In this document: positions 49,589-58,945 of the stretch, one piece after another
How positions within the stretch are numbered: the stretch's first letter is position 1
Layout: each line of letters starts with the position of its first letter
NCBI GenBank assembly: GCA_964459325.1
Contig: CAYWKU010000001.1
Coordinates: 180,095-244,094, forward strand
Direction of reading: 5' to 3'
DNA from: CAYWKU01 sp964459325
Lineage (GTDB): Bacteria; RBG-13-61-14; CAYWKU01
DNA: 64,000 nucleotides
Notes under the pieces: model-generated
Database searches by the model: none
What the model was told of the DNA's origin: nothing
The model's input: only the letters and a program-made list of their open reading frames with translations
Position numbers and translations under genes: made by a program

Positions 49589-50402
49589 TTCTCGGTTTTC
49601 CTATGTTCAACTTTCCCCCACTCGATATTTTTGTAGTAGCCGGCGCCAGCGGCGCCCATATTATATTCAATAGTGCCAGGTAACCCGTCAGCCAGACCAA
49701 CCTGGCGGGATAAAAGGATATATGGCGATATAAATAGTATCCGCCGATGGCGTCGGAGATGAGCAAAAGAGCGCCGGCCGCCAGGATAAAGAGGCCCTTA
49801 TCTCCCCAGTCAATATATACCCATACGGCTATGAGAGCGGGCAGGGTGGCTGCGAGGAAGTAAGTAGCCGAGAAATATTCGATTTTGTCGCTCACATAAT
49901 GCGGGATAAGCAGGTACCACAGCCCGATGGATATAATCGGCCAGGCCAGGAAGGTAACGGCCAGCCTTATGCGGCTCGCCCGGCTCTCAAAGCCCACCGA
50001 AGCGGCGGACTCCGAAAACATAAACAGCGCCGCAATATACAGGCCGTGGTATACGAGGAAAAAGATGATGTACAGCACCGCTTGGGGGCGAAGTATGAAA
50101 GTCAGTTTGACCAGGTTGCTGTTTACGAAGGTGGCGAGCAGGGAAAAGATTACTCCAACCAGTATGAGTGTGGCCATTGGCCGGGCGAAATTTCTTTCGT
50201 CGGCTCCCGTTTGATATTCGGTTATAACCCGCTTGCGAACGAGAAATGCCAGAACTGCGGCAAAGGCCAGTAGCAACAGGTGCCAGATATGGAGTATGTC
50301 CGGGTTCAATCTCCAGTGGCTCCAGCGAAAAATTAGAGCCACCAGTTCTCCCAGAACCATCAGCGCGGCGGCAGCAACAAATAATATCCTCAACAAAAAC
50401 AA
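49578..50402 (-). CDS. YhhN/TMEM86-like membrane protein
   Basis: A 274-residue protein with about eight membrane segments. The C-terminal segment AAGALLLISDAIGGYYLYR followed by LVWLTGYLALLNII matches the GAxLFxxSD pattern of YhhN lysoplasmalogenase-like proteins; the N-terminal half is less typical (long HIWHLLLLAFAAVLAFLVRKR). A lipid ether hydrolase role is possible but tentative. The start is TTG at 50402 preceded by GGGGAT. It lies between the two DUF364 paralogues and overlaps the downstream one. Confidence 0.5.
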   Translation of the reverse strand: MFLLRILFVAAAALMVLGELVALIFRWSHWRLNPDILHIWHLLLLAFAAVLAFLVRKRVITEYQTGADERNFARPMATLILVGVIFSLLATFVNSNLVKLTFILRPQAVLYIIFFLVYHGLYIAALFMFSESAASVGFESRASRIRLAVTFLAWPIISIGLWYLLIPHYVSDKIEYFSATYFLAATLPALIAVWVYIDWGDKGLFILAAGALLLISDAIGGYYLYRHISFYPARLVWLTGYLALLNIIWAPLAPATTKISSGGKLNIGKPRNEQ

Positions 50403-50502
50403 GCTCTATCCCCGTCTTGCAGGCTTTTCTTCCTTTTTATGGTAAGACAGATAGGAGAGAAAAGCATCCGGGTCTGAGGGAAAAATTCGAGATTTCGCTC
50501 AG

Positions 50503-51279
50503 TCAGCCTTTGCCGTAGGGGCAGATTCGGTTGAGGCCCATGAGCGCGCTTACACCGGCGATTGTCACCCCGAATACGAGATATTTCTTTTGGTGCTTTT
50601 CGATAAGGCGCCGTAGTTCGTCGAAAGTACCGTTGATGAGGGTGGTTCCGGTGATAATCACCACGTCGGAACTGCGGATAAGCTCCTCGCTGCTTTGGTC
50701 TCCATTCCATATTTCGACACCGTGTATATGTTTCCCTATTTTGTCGGGGTCAAGGTCGGTTATACGGACATGTTCCGGCCCGAATGTGTCGACCAGTTTT
50801 TCGGCGATAGCGGGGTTATGGCCAATCAATCCCACCTCGACCCGGCCGTATTTTTCCAGGATGTAGCGGGCTATTTCCGTCGCGCACAGCTCAGGTTCTT
50901 CGTCTTTGCAATGAACCGTCCCGTGCACCCGGCCTAGTTTGTTGAGCACGGCGTTTAGTGTGGCGGTGTAGACTGCCCGGTTTCTACTTGTTGTCAGCTC
51001 CATCTCGGCCACGTCCTTGAGTTTGCCCTCGAACTCGCCGGGCGAATCGGTAAAGGCCTGGCCCCTGGCGTCCAAAACCTCGGCTTCCAGCATCCGTTCC
51101 TTTCCCTTCACGATGGGAAAATCCCGCCGCCCGGGGGCGCCGATGGCCTCTTCGGGGGTAAGCTCCTTCACAAGGATAGTCACATTTTCTTCCGGGAGAT
51201 TATGCTTTTTCAGAATTTCCTTGAACTTGATGCGGGTTTGTTCGAGCATGGAGCCTTCTTTGGTTCTATCCGTTTTCAA
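50503..51279 (-). CDS. DUF364/DUF4213-type protein (putative metal chelation), paralogue B
   Basis: A 258-residue homologue of the protein at 48803, with the same conserved blocks and the ending NRICPYGKG. Two starts are possible: TTG at 51279 with AGGGGG eight bases upstream, or ATG at 51249 with a weak AAGG. The ATG would drop ten residues that are not conserved in the paralogue. It is the first gene of a three-gene minus-strand cluster. Duplicated copies separated by a membrane protein suggest that they form a hetero-oligomer or act on related substrates (inference). Confidence 0.75.
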   Translation of the reverse strand: MKTDRTKEGSMLEQTRIKFKEILKKHNLPEENVTILVKELTPEEAIGAPGRRDFPIVKGKERMLEAEVLDARGQAFTDSPGEFEGKLKDVAEMELTTSRNRAVYTATLNAVLNKLGRVHGTVHCKDEEPELCATEIARYILEKYGRVEVGLIGHNPAIAEKLVDTFGPEHVRITDLDPDKIGKHIHGVEIWNGDQSSEELIRSSDVVIITGTTLINGTFDELRRLIEKHQKKYLVFGVTIAGVSALMGLNRICPYGKG

Positions 51280-51376
51280 GGATTAACCCCCTTTCTTTTC
51301 AACGCACCTGAATAGCGGGGGATTCATATTATGCAGGCGGTATAAAATTTCAATCTTTTTCTTATGATGGAATAGG

Positions 51377-53539
51377 TCAGTTTTGTTTTTTATCTCTCCA
51401 ATATTTTTTCAATAACAAGATCCCTGTTGCCAGAGTTGCCGCCACGCCCACAAAAACCAGTATGTTCAATGCGCTCGGGTCCTTGACCATTTTCGCCAAC
51501 CTTCCACCGAATATAGTAATAGCTATTATACCCGGAGTCATTCCGACGATTGTTCCCAGGACATAATCCCGGAATCTGATGTGCGATACTCCAGCCACCA
51601 GGTTGATTGCGGTGAAGGGGGCTACGGGCACCACTCGCAGGGTGGCCACAGTAAGTATTCCCTGTTCGGCTATACGCTTGCTGATTTTATTCAGGTTTTT
51701 ACCCGCCAACCTTCGGACAATGTCCCTGCCCAATATTTCCCCCAGGCCGTAGATAATCACCGCGCTCAGCACGCTACCAGAAAGAGCGTATACGAAGCTG
51801 GCCAGCGGGTCGAAGACAATGGCCGTAAACAATAGCAGTGCGGTTATCGGAAACATCACCAGTCCCGCCAGTATATATACGGCCGGCATTATTACCGGTG
51901 ACCATGGTGAAGCGCGCAAATAATGAGTTACGCCTGTAAGCTGGTGAGGGTCAAGGTATTCCCTTAGAGGCGTCCATCGCCACAGCACCGCCAGCAAGGT
52001 CATGGTCACGATGATTACGGTTAAAAGTATTATTTTCCGACGGTTTTTACGACCGATTATTTCACGTTGCTCCCGGGGAACAAATTTTTCAAACAACTCG
52101 TCAAGCTTAATGGGCCTTTCCGGGTCGAAAAAGCTCATTTCGGAGAGCGTATCCGATAGCCACTCTGTAGTCTCCACCTGAAGAGGTTCGACGGTTCGCG
52201 GACCGCCCCTTAGCGATTCCAGCGCTTCTATAAGCGAGCCTTTTTCTTCATTTGCCCCTTCAAGCTCCTCAGAAGATACGCCGAGGTGTTCTCCCATGAG
52301 TCTATTCCTGAAGTCACGAATACTCCTTGCCACACGGTCATTGCCTTCCGATTCGATAAAAAGATCGCATTCCGTATCGTATCCCATGGAGCGATTGCTC
52401 AGATTCGCCGAACCTATCCGCAGAAATGCATCGTCGCATATGAACACCTTGGAGTGAACGAAAACCGGGGTATTTTCTTTTTGTCTTACCAGCGGGTAAT
52501 ATATGCGAAATCTGTCGTACTTGTCGTTTTCACGAATTTTTTGCACCAGCCTCGCCCGCAACATTCCCATGGTGTTGTGCTCCAGCCATCCCGACGCCTT
52601 GTAAGGCGAAATAATGACCACTTCCGGGCCGTTTTCTTCATTGAGGCGTTTGATAAGCTCCTCGCCGATGGAGACGCCGGTCAAGTACTGGTTTTCGATA
52701 TATATGAATTTTCGCGCTCTTGCTACGGAGTCCAGAAACAAGTTTTTCAATTCATACGATTTTCCGTCTTTGGCTTCCGGTTCTGTTACGGTAATACCCA
52801 CGTTTACGTTTTCCACGTCCGGACTGAACGAAGGGGGCCATGGGTCGTCATTTGTGGACGGAGAGAGGTTTATACTCTTTCGGGAGACCCTGTTCCATCT
52901 TTCGCGGGCAAGCTCTCCCAATGCCGCCGCCGCCGAGCCGTCAACCATCATCTGAACATCATGAAACGGGTTATACGGCTCGTTTCCGGGGTCCGTTCTG
53001 CGAACATCATCCGGCAAATGCGCAGGCGTATCCCACCTGCGTTGTGTAATGTCCATTCCTCCGGCGAAGGCCACCTTGTCGTCTATGACCACAACTTTCT
53101 GGTGGTGTGAAGCGCCCACCGGATGTTTACCGTCGAACTTGAATTTTACTCGCCTGTGAGAGCGCCAGTCCAGCTTGTATAACGGTAACGGCTCTCGTTC
53201 AGTGGCAAATATAACGGAAAAGTCCCATATAAGGATGTGAATTTTCAGTGATTTGCGCCGGGCGGCTAACGCATCCAGGAATTCGCCGAGCATGTCCGGC
53301 AGATTTTTATATTTTTCGCCGCGGTTCAGGCGCAGCCGGCTGTCTATGTCCCAACCCAGGATGATTATGGAATGGCGCGCCTGCTCGGCGGCCTCCATAA
53401 ATGCATGGAAGTAGTCGGCGGCATCCACCAGGAAAGAAACTCGGTCCGCGTGGTCCACCCGCCGGCAGTTTCTGCCCGGTCTGGCAATTCGGTCGGAGCC
53501 GACACCATCGTCGGTGAACTTTGCCGGTTTATCTTCCAT
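51377..53539 (-). CDS. Phospholipase D-family protein fused to a VTT (DedA-like) membrane domain
   Basis: A 720-residue protein. Two HKD motifs, HHQKVVVIDD (H146, K148, D153) and VHSKVFICDD (about 355-364) with GSANLSNRSMG, form the PLD active site used by cardiolipin synthases and phospholipases. After a linker (about 430-510) and a hydrophobic segment, residues about 545-700 are a VTT domain: GLVMFPITALLLFTAI, GEILGRDIVRRLAGKNL, RVVPVAPFTAINLVAG. VTT proteins are lipid scramblases or undecaprenyl-phosphate carriers. GGAAGG is close to the ATG. A role in cardiolipin remodelling is inferred. Confidence 0.88.
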   Translation of the reverse strand: MEDKPAKFTDDGVGSDRIARPGRNCRRVDHADRVSFLVDAADYFHAFMEAAEQARHSIIILGWDIDSRLRLNRGEKYKNLPDMLGEFLDALAARRKSLKIHILIWDFSVIFATEREPLPLYKLDWRSHRRVKFKFDGKHPVGASHHQKVVVIDDKVAFAGGMDITQRRWDTPAHLPDDVRRTDPGNEPYNPFHDVQMMVDGSAAAALGELARERWNRVSRKSINLSPSTNDDPWPPSFSPDVENVNVGITVTEPEAKDGKSYELKNLFLDSVARARKFIYIENQYLTGVSIGEELIKRLNEENGPEVVIISPYKASGWLEHNTMGMLRARLVQKIRENDKYDRFRIYYPLVRQKENTPVFVHSKVFICDDAFLRIGSANLSNRSMGYDTECDLFIESEGNDRVARSIRDFRNRLMGEHLGVSSEELEGANEEKGSLIEALESLRGGPRTVEPLQVETTEWLSDTLSEMSFFDPERPIKLDELFEKFVPREQREIIGRKNRRKIILLTVIIVTMTLLAVLWRWTPLREYLDPHQLTGVTHYLRASPWSPVIMPAVYILAGLVMFPITALLLFTAIVFDPLASFVYALSGSVLSAVIIYGLGEILGRDIVRRLAGKNLNKISKRIAEQGILTVATLRVVPVAPFTAINLVAGVSHIRFRDYVLGTIVGMTPGIIAITIFGGRLAKMVKDPSALNILVFVGVAATLATGILLLKKYWRDKKQN

Positions 53540-53551
53540 TGCCTTCCAGAA

Positions 53552-53590
53552 TTAGTATACGATAACTGCACATGAACTGCACATGGCCGG
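53552..53590. repeat. 11-bp tandem repeat upstream of the PLD-VTT gene
   Basis: AACTGCACATG occurs twice head to tail at about 53565-53586, just upstream of TATACT on the minus strand, 25-45 bp before the start codon. Confidence 0.5.
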
Positions 53591-53635
53591 AAAACCACGA
53601 TAAGGATTTTGTGATTTGAGGGAACTTCTTTGGGG

Positions 53636-53673
53636 GTAAAAGGCGCCGCTCGTCTGAAGCAGGGCGGCGCCTT
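53636..53673 (-). terminator. Terminator of the osmoprotectant ABC operon
   Basis: Ten-bp stem AAGGCGCCGC (53640-53649) with GCGGCGCCTT (53664-53673); on the minus strand followed by TTTTACCCC. Located ten bases after the proX stop. Confidence 0.75.
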
Positions 53674-53682
53674 CGTGAAGCT

Positions 53683-54603
53683 TTATTTCAGGGAAACGCC
53701 TTCGGGCAGCCATTTTTTGACTATATCCATGTTGTTGTTTACCCATTTCTTGGCGTTTTCATGCGGCTGAGCCTTTTTGCGGTTCATCAGCATCAGCCCT
53801 TCTATTTCCGCCGTTGTCCATTTGAAGTTGTCCAGGAACTTGTAAACGGTGGGCATGTCCTTTTTCAGGCCTTTTCTTACCACGGTGCTGACGTGTTCCG
53901 CGCCTCCGAAAACCTTGCGGGGGTCTTCGAGGAACTTGAGCTCCCAGCGTGCGAATTTCCAGTGAGGCTTCCAGCCGGTGACCACTATCCACTCGTTGTT
54001 CCTGACGGCTCCCGCCAGGGCGGCGGTCATGGTGGCGCCGCTGCCGGTGACCAGTTTCATGCCCAGGTCGTATTCCTCGATGACCTTTTCCGACTTGGAC
54101 ATTATTCCGGCGCCGGGGTCTATGCCTATTATTTTGTTGTTGAACTTGTCGGCGTTTTCTTTAAGCTCGGGAATGGTGTTTACTTTGACGTAAGACGGCG
54201 CCACCAGTCCGATTTTGGCCCCGTCCAGGTTGGGACCGAGGTTCACCACCTGCCCTTTGACCTTCTCGTAATACTGTTGGTGGGTTACTGGCAGCCACGC
54301 CGCTACCATGCCCTCCACGTCACCGGTGGCCACCGATTGCCACATGGCGGCGGCGCTTACGGAAGTGGTCTCCACGTTATAGCCCAGCCTTTCCAGTATC
54401 ACCTGCACCACATTGGTGGCGGCCACGGCGTCGGACCATTCCACGTAAACCAATTGTACCTTTCCCTTTTGTTTGGGTTTCTCCGCTTTTGCTTCCTTTT
54501 TCGCCGGGGTTTCCGTTTTCTTTTCGGACTTTTCACATGCCGGCAGCAGGAGACCGACTACGCACAGCAACGCCATAATTCTGATAATCATGGATTTTTT
54601 CAT
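53683..54603 (-). CDS. proX: Glycine-betaine-type ABC transporter substrate-binding lipoprotein
   Basis: A 306-residue lipoprotein from the ATG at 54603 (AAAGGAGGT eight bases upstream; an earlier in-frame start is less likely). Lipobox LLLPAC near residue 23. The OpuAC-type fold has VQLVYVEWSDAVAATNVVQVIL, WQSVATGDVEGMVAAWLPVTHQQYY and TGWKPHWKFARWELKFLEDP; the Trp-rich loops form the aromatic cage that binds quaternary amines such as glycine betaine. Last gene of the three-gene operon. Confidence 0.9.
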   Translation of the reverse strand: MKKSMIIRIMALLCVVGLLLPACEKSEKKTETPAKKEAKAEKPKQKGKVQLVYVEWSDAVAATNVVQVILERLGYNVETTSVSAAAMWQSVATGDVEGMVAAWLPVTHQQYYEKVKGQVVNLGPNLDGAKIGLVAPSYVKVNTIPELKENADKFNNKIIGIDPGAGIMSKSEKVIEEYDLGMKLVTGSGATMTAALAGAVRNNEWIVVTGWKPHWKFARWELKFLEDPRKVFGGAEHVSTVVRKGLKKDMPTVYKFLDNFKWTTAEIEGLMLMNRKKAQPHENAKKWVNNNMDIVKKWLPEGVSLK

Positions 54604-54623
54604 GGTAAAATACCTCCTTTCCT

Positions 54624-55466
54624 TCAATCACTTTCCATTTTCGCGCCGATTTTCTGGGTGATTCTGTCGAGTATCATTGCCAGGATGACAACTCCCAGGC
54701 CGGCCTCGAAGCCCATGCCGGGTTGGAGTCGCTGAATGGCCTTCCAGACCTCGCCGCCCAGTCCCTTGGCGCCTATCATGGCCGCGATAACCACCATGGA
54801 CAGGGCCAGCATGATGGTCTGGTTTATACCCGCCATTATGCTGGGAGTGGCCAGAGGCAGTTGTACTTTAAACAACTTCTGCATTCCGGTTGAACCGAAA
54901 GCATCGGCGGCGTCAATTAGCTCACGCGGAGCCTGGGTAATGCCCAGGGTGGTAAGCCTGATGGCGGGCGGCATGGAGAATATCACGGTCGATACCATCG
55001 CCGATACCGCGCCCAGTCCGAAGAACGGTATGGCCGGTATCAGGTACACGAAAGCGGGCATGGTCTGCATGAAGTCCAGTATGGGCATTATGACTTTGTA
55101 CGCCCGCGCCGACAGGGCGCCCATCACTCCCACCGGTAAGCCCACCATCACCGCTATGATTGTTGATATAATCACTAAAGTGAGAGTTTCAACCGTGGCC
55201 TGCCATAATTGAATATTCCACAGGAAGAAAAGGCCGACGGCGGTAAAAACGGCTACCCTCCTGCCCGCCAGCTTCCATGCCACCAGGGCGAATCCGATTA
55301 TCACCACAATCGGCGGCGGGTACATCAGCCCGGCCACCATGCCGTCTATAACTTTTTCCGCCAGGTCGGATATGGCCTTGGTGATGAATGCGTAATTTTC
55401 GGTGAGCCAGTTGAGCGCCTTGTCTATCAGGTACGCGAGTGGGAACTTGGGTAGTGAAAAATCCAT
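54624..55466 (-). CDS. proW: Glycine-betaine-type ABC transporter permease
   Basis: A 280-residue BPD-type permease with about six membrane segments. TLTLVIISTIIAVMVGLPVGV and the EAA-like loop (MQTMPAFVYLIPAIPFFGLG ... ITQAPRELIDAADAFGSTGMQKLFKVQLPLATPSIMAGINQT) contact the ATPase. Matches ProW/OpuAB. One-base overlap with the upstream ATPase gene (stop and start share a base), indicating coupled translation. Confidence 0.95.
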   Translation of the reverse strand: MDFSLPKFPLAYLIDKALNWLTENYAFITKAISDLAEKVIDGMVAGLMYPPPIVVIIGFALVAWKLAGRRVAVFTAVGLFFLWNIQLWQATVETLTLVIISTIIAVMVGLPVGVMGALSARAYKVIMPILDFMQTMPAFVYLIPAIPFFGLGAVSAMVSTVIFSMPPAIRLTTLGITQAPRELIDAADAFGSTGMQKLFKVQLPLATPSIMAGINQTIMLALSMVVIAAMIGAKGLGGEVWKAIQRLQPGMGFEAGLGVVILAMILDRITQKIGAKMESD

Positions 55467-56692
55467 TACCCTCCACCTCCTTCCGGTTCCTCTCCGTGTT
55501 CTTCCGTCCCTTCAGCCAGTCCCGCCAGCAGGGAGCCTTTTATCACCACACCCATCAGCTTGTTGTTTTCGTCCACCACGGCCAGGGGAAGGCTGGTATC
55601 GGTCAGCTTGGGGTAAAGTGAGTTGATGGGGTCTTCGAGACCGGCTGTTTGTATATCTCTTTCGATAATTTTTTCCAGGCTTTTTTCGTTGCGCTTGAGG
55701 GATTCGGATGCGGCGTCGGCGTGGATAAGCCCTTGCAGGGTGTCATCCCGTTTTACCACGAAGATGGAGCTGAGGCCGGCTTCCTGCATTTTGTGCAGCA
55801 CGGTGCGCGGGCCGTCGGAAAGGTAGGCCACCGCCCGTGCCGAAGTCATCACGTTCCGTGATGTAAGCACTTTTGTTTTGTCCATGTCCTCCACAAACTT
55901 CGCAACATAATCGGTAGCGGGGCGCATGAGGATGTCCTCCGCGGTGCCGGTCTGAATTATAGCGCCGTCTTTCATAATAATTATCCGGTCGCCTATAATG
56001 ATGGCCTCGTCGAGGTCGTGAGTTATGAAGACGATGGTTTTTTTCACCCGTTCCTGGAGAGAGATAAGTTCGTGCTGCATATCCCTCCGTATGAGGGGGT
56101 CGAGAGCGCTGAAGGCCTCGTCCATAAGCAAAATATCCGGGTCAACCGCGAGAGCCCGGGCCAGGCCCACGCGCTGCTGCATTCCTCCACTTAGCTGCTC
56201 GGGCTTGGCCTCCTCCCATCCGGACAATCCTACCAGGCTCAACGCATCCCGCGCCTTTTTTGTGCGTTCATCCGACGCAACTCCTTGTATCTCCAACCCG
56301 TACTCCACGTTGCGTTGAACACTCCTGTGAGGAAACAGGGCGAAGTGTTGGAAGACCATCCCGAATTTTTGGCGGCGAAAATGAACCAATGCCGCGGGGA
56401 TGAGTGTTGTGACGTCCGTTCCGTCAATGTGTACTTTTCCGCTGGTGGGTTCGATTAGTCGGTTGATGCACCGTATAAGGGTGGATTTGCCGCTCCCGCT
56501 CAGGCCCATTATCACCAGCGTTTCACCGTCAAAAACATCGAAGGAGACGTCATTAACTCCAACGGCCTGGCCGGTTTTTTCCAAAATTTCATCCTTGGAT
56601 GCGCCTTCCTGTACCAGCCTCAACGCCCTGTCCGGATGGTCTCCGAAAATCTTGGTGATATTTTCTACTTTTATTCTTACCGTATCGCTCAT
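55466..56692 (-). CDS. proV: Glycine-betaine-type ABC transporter ATP-binding protein with CBS domains
   Basis: A 408-residue ATPase from the ATG at 56692 (GGAG upstream), five codons after the longest possible start. Walker A GLSGSGKST, Q-loop near FGMVFQHFALF, signature LSGGMQQRVGLARA, Walker B ILLMDEAFSALD and the switch His in FITHDLDEA are complete. A C-terminal CBS pair (about 275-395) is the ionic-strength sensor of OpuA-type systems, gating uptake under osmotic stress. It is the first gene of the operon. Confidence 0.96.
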   Translation of the reverse strand: MSDTVRIKVENITKIFGDHPDRALRLVQEGASKDEILEKTGQAVGVNDVSFDVFDGETLVIMGLSGSGKSTLIRCINRLIEPTSGKVHIDGTDVTTLIPAALVHFRRQKFGMVFQHFALFPHRSVQRNVEYGLEIQGVASDERTKKARDALSLVGLSGWEEAKPEQLSGGMQQRVGLARALAVDPDILLMDEAFSALDPLIRRDMQHELISLQERVKKTIVFITHDLDEAIIIGDRIIIMKDGAIIQTGTAEDILMRPATDYVAKFVEDMDKTKVLTSRNVMTSARAVAYLSDGPRTVLHKMQEAGLSSIFVVKRDDTLQGLIHADAASESLKRNEKSLEKIIERDIQTAGLEDPINSLYPKLTDTSLPLAVVDENNKLMGVVIKGSLLAGLAEGTEEHGEEPEGGGG

Positions 56693-56993
56693 TCTTTGTA
56701 ACTCCATGCTCTGAAAGAAAAATTAGAGATGCAAAAGGCAAAAACTTTAATTCAGTATGGGCTTCATAGGTTTCTCTACTTCCGGATGCTGATATGACCC
56801 CGGGTAAAAGCATTTAACTGGCCGAACAATAAGTAGAAAAAGCGTAGCGTTTCACTGTATACCTTTCAACCGGAAGATTTTTACCCCCTGATTTGAGGTT
56901 GAATCCACCAGGGATTCCGGCCTGAGACTCATGGGTCGCACCGGCTGTTATGTGCGCCGGAAATAGTTTAGTTTTTACGTAAAATTAAAGGGT
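56693..56993. other. Intergenic region upstream of proV and downstream of the lipid operon
   Basis: No gene and no confident promoter. A small hairpin CCGGC/GCCGG lies near 56940-56962. The region from 56693 is upstream of proV and must hold its promoter, but I could not recognise boxes with good spacing. Confidence 0.4.
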
Positions 56994-57938
56994 TCAGGGC
57001 CGTTTGGCGATTTTTATTTTGTAGAAATATTTAACAGCCGTATAGGCCTTGTGGCGGCGCTCGAAATCGTCAAGCTCCAACGGCTTGCCGAACGTGCGTT
57101 CGTACTTGCCAAGAAGCTGCTCCAGCCAGTTGTCCATGTTCCTTATCATAAAAGGGAACCGGGCCATGTGCCTCAGCTTGCTCTTGAGAATGTAGAGCCT
57201 TGCCCCAACCCCTTTTCTTATTTCGGCGGGAGCGGCCACGTAGCTTTCCCCGTTTTTAATCAATACCCCCTCCGATAGCAGGTGCTCCATGAGCATTTTA
57301 TACAAGAGGTCATAGTATTGTTTTCCAGTACGGTAAAGCTCGTCGATTTTGTCGGCGGTCTCCAGCCGCAGCTCCGCCCTGTAACTGAATCCGAGAAAAT
57401 GCTTTACAAATCCTTCATAATCGACCGGTTGCGACAGCAACGGCAGCGCCCGCCGGGCGTTATTCAGAAAGGCGTCTCCCACAGCTTTCAGTACGGCCTT
57501 TCGGGTAGGTTCGTCTACGACCCACACTAATGCCGCCCGCTTGGACATCCTTCCCAGTATGTAATGGTCGGGAGCGTGAGGGGAGCTGTATCTCAGGAAA
57601 TCATCGAGCGTCAGCAGGTGATACTTGGATTCCTGAACCGAATCTTTCTCATTGATTGTGAGAAACCACAAATTGGGCGGCATGAGCGGAAGGGTAAGCT
57701 TATCGAAGCGACCCCCGGCCACCGGTTCATATTTATCCACAACGACAAAAAAGTCCCGGAAACTGGAGAATTTACTCAACCCCTCCACCAGCCGGGAGCC
57801 GTAGTGAATTACCGCCTTCAGGTTGTCCCCGTAAATTTCCCTGAAATTTTCCACGAAAGCTTCGACGGTAGAGTCGGGGGTATAATTCTGTGCGGCATTT
57901 GCTATAAATTCGCGAATTTCTTTTTCAATTCCGCTCAT
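56994..57938 (-). CDS. Nucleotidyltransferase-fold protein, possible Tam41-like CDP-diacylglycerol synthase
   Basis: A 314-residue soluble protein. KAVIHYGSRLVEG followed by SFRDFFVVVDKY is a GS...D-x-h-h-h-h-D nucleotidyltransferase motif. Downstream, KYHLLTLDDFLRYSS, DHYILGRMSKRAALVWV, NNARRALPLLSQP and FLGFSYRAELRLE occur in the same order as conserved blocks that I recall for Tam41, the mitochondrial enzyme converting phosphatidate and CTP to CDP-diacylglycerol. It directly follows a diacylglycerol-kinase gene by five bases, which would supply phosphatidate. Assignment to Tam41 is an inference from motif order and context, not a proven hit. Confidence 0.5.
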   Translation of the reverse strand: MSGIEKEIREFIANAAQNYTPDSTVEAFVENFREIYGDNLKAVIHYGSRLVEGLSKFSSFRDFFVVVDKYEPVAGGRFDKLTLPLMPPNLWFLTINEKDSVQESKYHLLTLDDFLRYSSPHAPDHYILGRMSKRAALVWVVDEPTRKAVLKAVGDAFLNNARRALPLLSQPVDYEGFVKHFLGFSYRAELRLETADKIDELYRTGKQYYDLLYKMLMEHLLSEGVLIKNGESYVAAPAEIRKGVGARLYILKSKLRHMARFPFMIRNMDNWLEQLLGKYERTFGKPLELDDFERRHKAYTAVKYFYKIKIAKRP

Positions 57939-57943
57939 TGTCG

Positions 57944-58927
57944 CTATACGGGCAGCACCACAACCTGGATGGACGGGCCTCTGGTGAGCTCCAGCTCGTA
58001 AGGTTCGCTTCTCCTGAAAAGCTCCCCGTCAATCATGTATCCCGAGTCCGTGCCGATTTTGAGGTTCCGGGCGACGGCGTTGATATGGCCTTCGGCTTCC
58101 ATGCGGCCCCGGGCCAATGCCATGAAATTGTCGAACAAATCGTCCAGCTCCATGTGATTTATGAGGCAATAGAAACCGTTGGTTCCGGTTATCGAGCCCC
58201 GAAAGGGCGCGTACCACAGGAGCAGCTTTTTCAGAGTGCTGCAGAGGGCCACGTTCACCGGCCCCGAGTAGCTGTACTCGTTATCCGGCATCACCAGCTC
58301 TATGTTCATGTGTGGCTGTTGGAAATAATCTTTGGCGCCCTTCATGCCTATGTAGTATGCGATTACGGGGTAAATTCCCGTCCTGAAGACGTCCCACATC
58401 CCCGGGTTTTGTGCCGATTGGTATTGTTCGATGGATTTATAGGCCAGCCCGTTGGTAAAGATGAATCCGTAATTGCAGTGGCCGTTGGAGGAGTCGTCCA
58501 CTTTCAGCATGGGCACCTCGAAAAGCTCCACCTTCTCCACCTTGTTCCGGGAAGCGAATTTCCAGAAGCGGTTCATATAGTTTTTAGCTTTTTTCTTTAT
58601 GCCCATGTTTTTCACCAGCGCATTTGCGGTGCCGCCTTTGAGCGGCAGGACGGGCGGCATTTCCTCCTTTTCCCATACATTGAAGGCTGCGGTTAGCGTT
58701 TTCTGGAATGTCCCGTCGCCTCCATAAATGGCCAATACCTTTATGTTTTTTTCCTTGAGCCTTTTCAGGGCGGGTTCTATGGCGGGGATGTCGGGGGTTA
58801 TTTCGGTCATGGACTCGTCGAGATAGTTTTCCCAGAAGAACCTGGACTTACGCACGTTTTTCGCCACCCGCCCCGCGTTGGGGTTTATAATCATACCAAT
58901 TTCGTTATGTCTGAAAAGGGTTTCCAT
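57944..58927 (-). CDS. Diacylglycerol-kinase/sphingosine-kinase-family lipid kinase
   Basis: A 327-residue lipid kinase. IINPNAGRVAKN is the N-terminal nucleotide loop, AIYGGDGTFQKTL is the GGDG motif, and PVLPLKGGTANALVKNMGI is the substrate/Mg loop of the DAGK catalytic family. The C-terminal half is the beta-sandwich lid. It would phosphorylate diacylglycerol or another lipid alcohol to the phosphatidate level. It sits in the middle of a three-gene minus-strand operon, 18 bp after the ligase stop and five bp before the next gene. Confidence 0.88.
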   Translation of the reverse strand: METLFRHNEIGMIINPNAGRVAKNVRKSRFFWENYLDESMTEITPDIPAIEPALKRLKEKNIKVLAIYGGDGTFQKTLTAAFNVWEKEEMPPVLPLKGGTANALVKNMGIKKKAKNYMNRFWKFASRNKVEKVELFEVPMLKVDDSSNGHCNYGFIFTNGLAYKSIEQYQSAQNPGMWDVFRTGIYPVIAYYIGMKGAKDYFQQPHMNIELVMPDNEYSYSGPVNVALCSTLKKLLLWYAPFRGSITGTNGFYCLINHMELDDLFDNFMALARGRMEAEGHINAVARNLKIGTDSGYMIDGELFRRSEPYELELTRGPSIQVVVLPV

Positions 58928-58945
58928 AACGGGCGCCTTATAATG

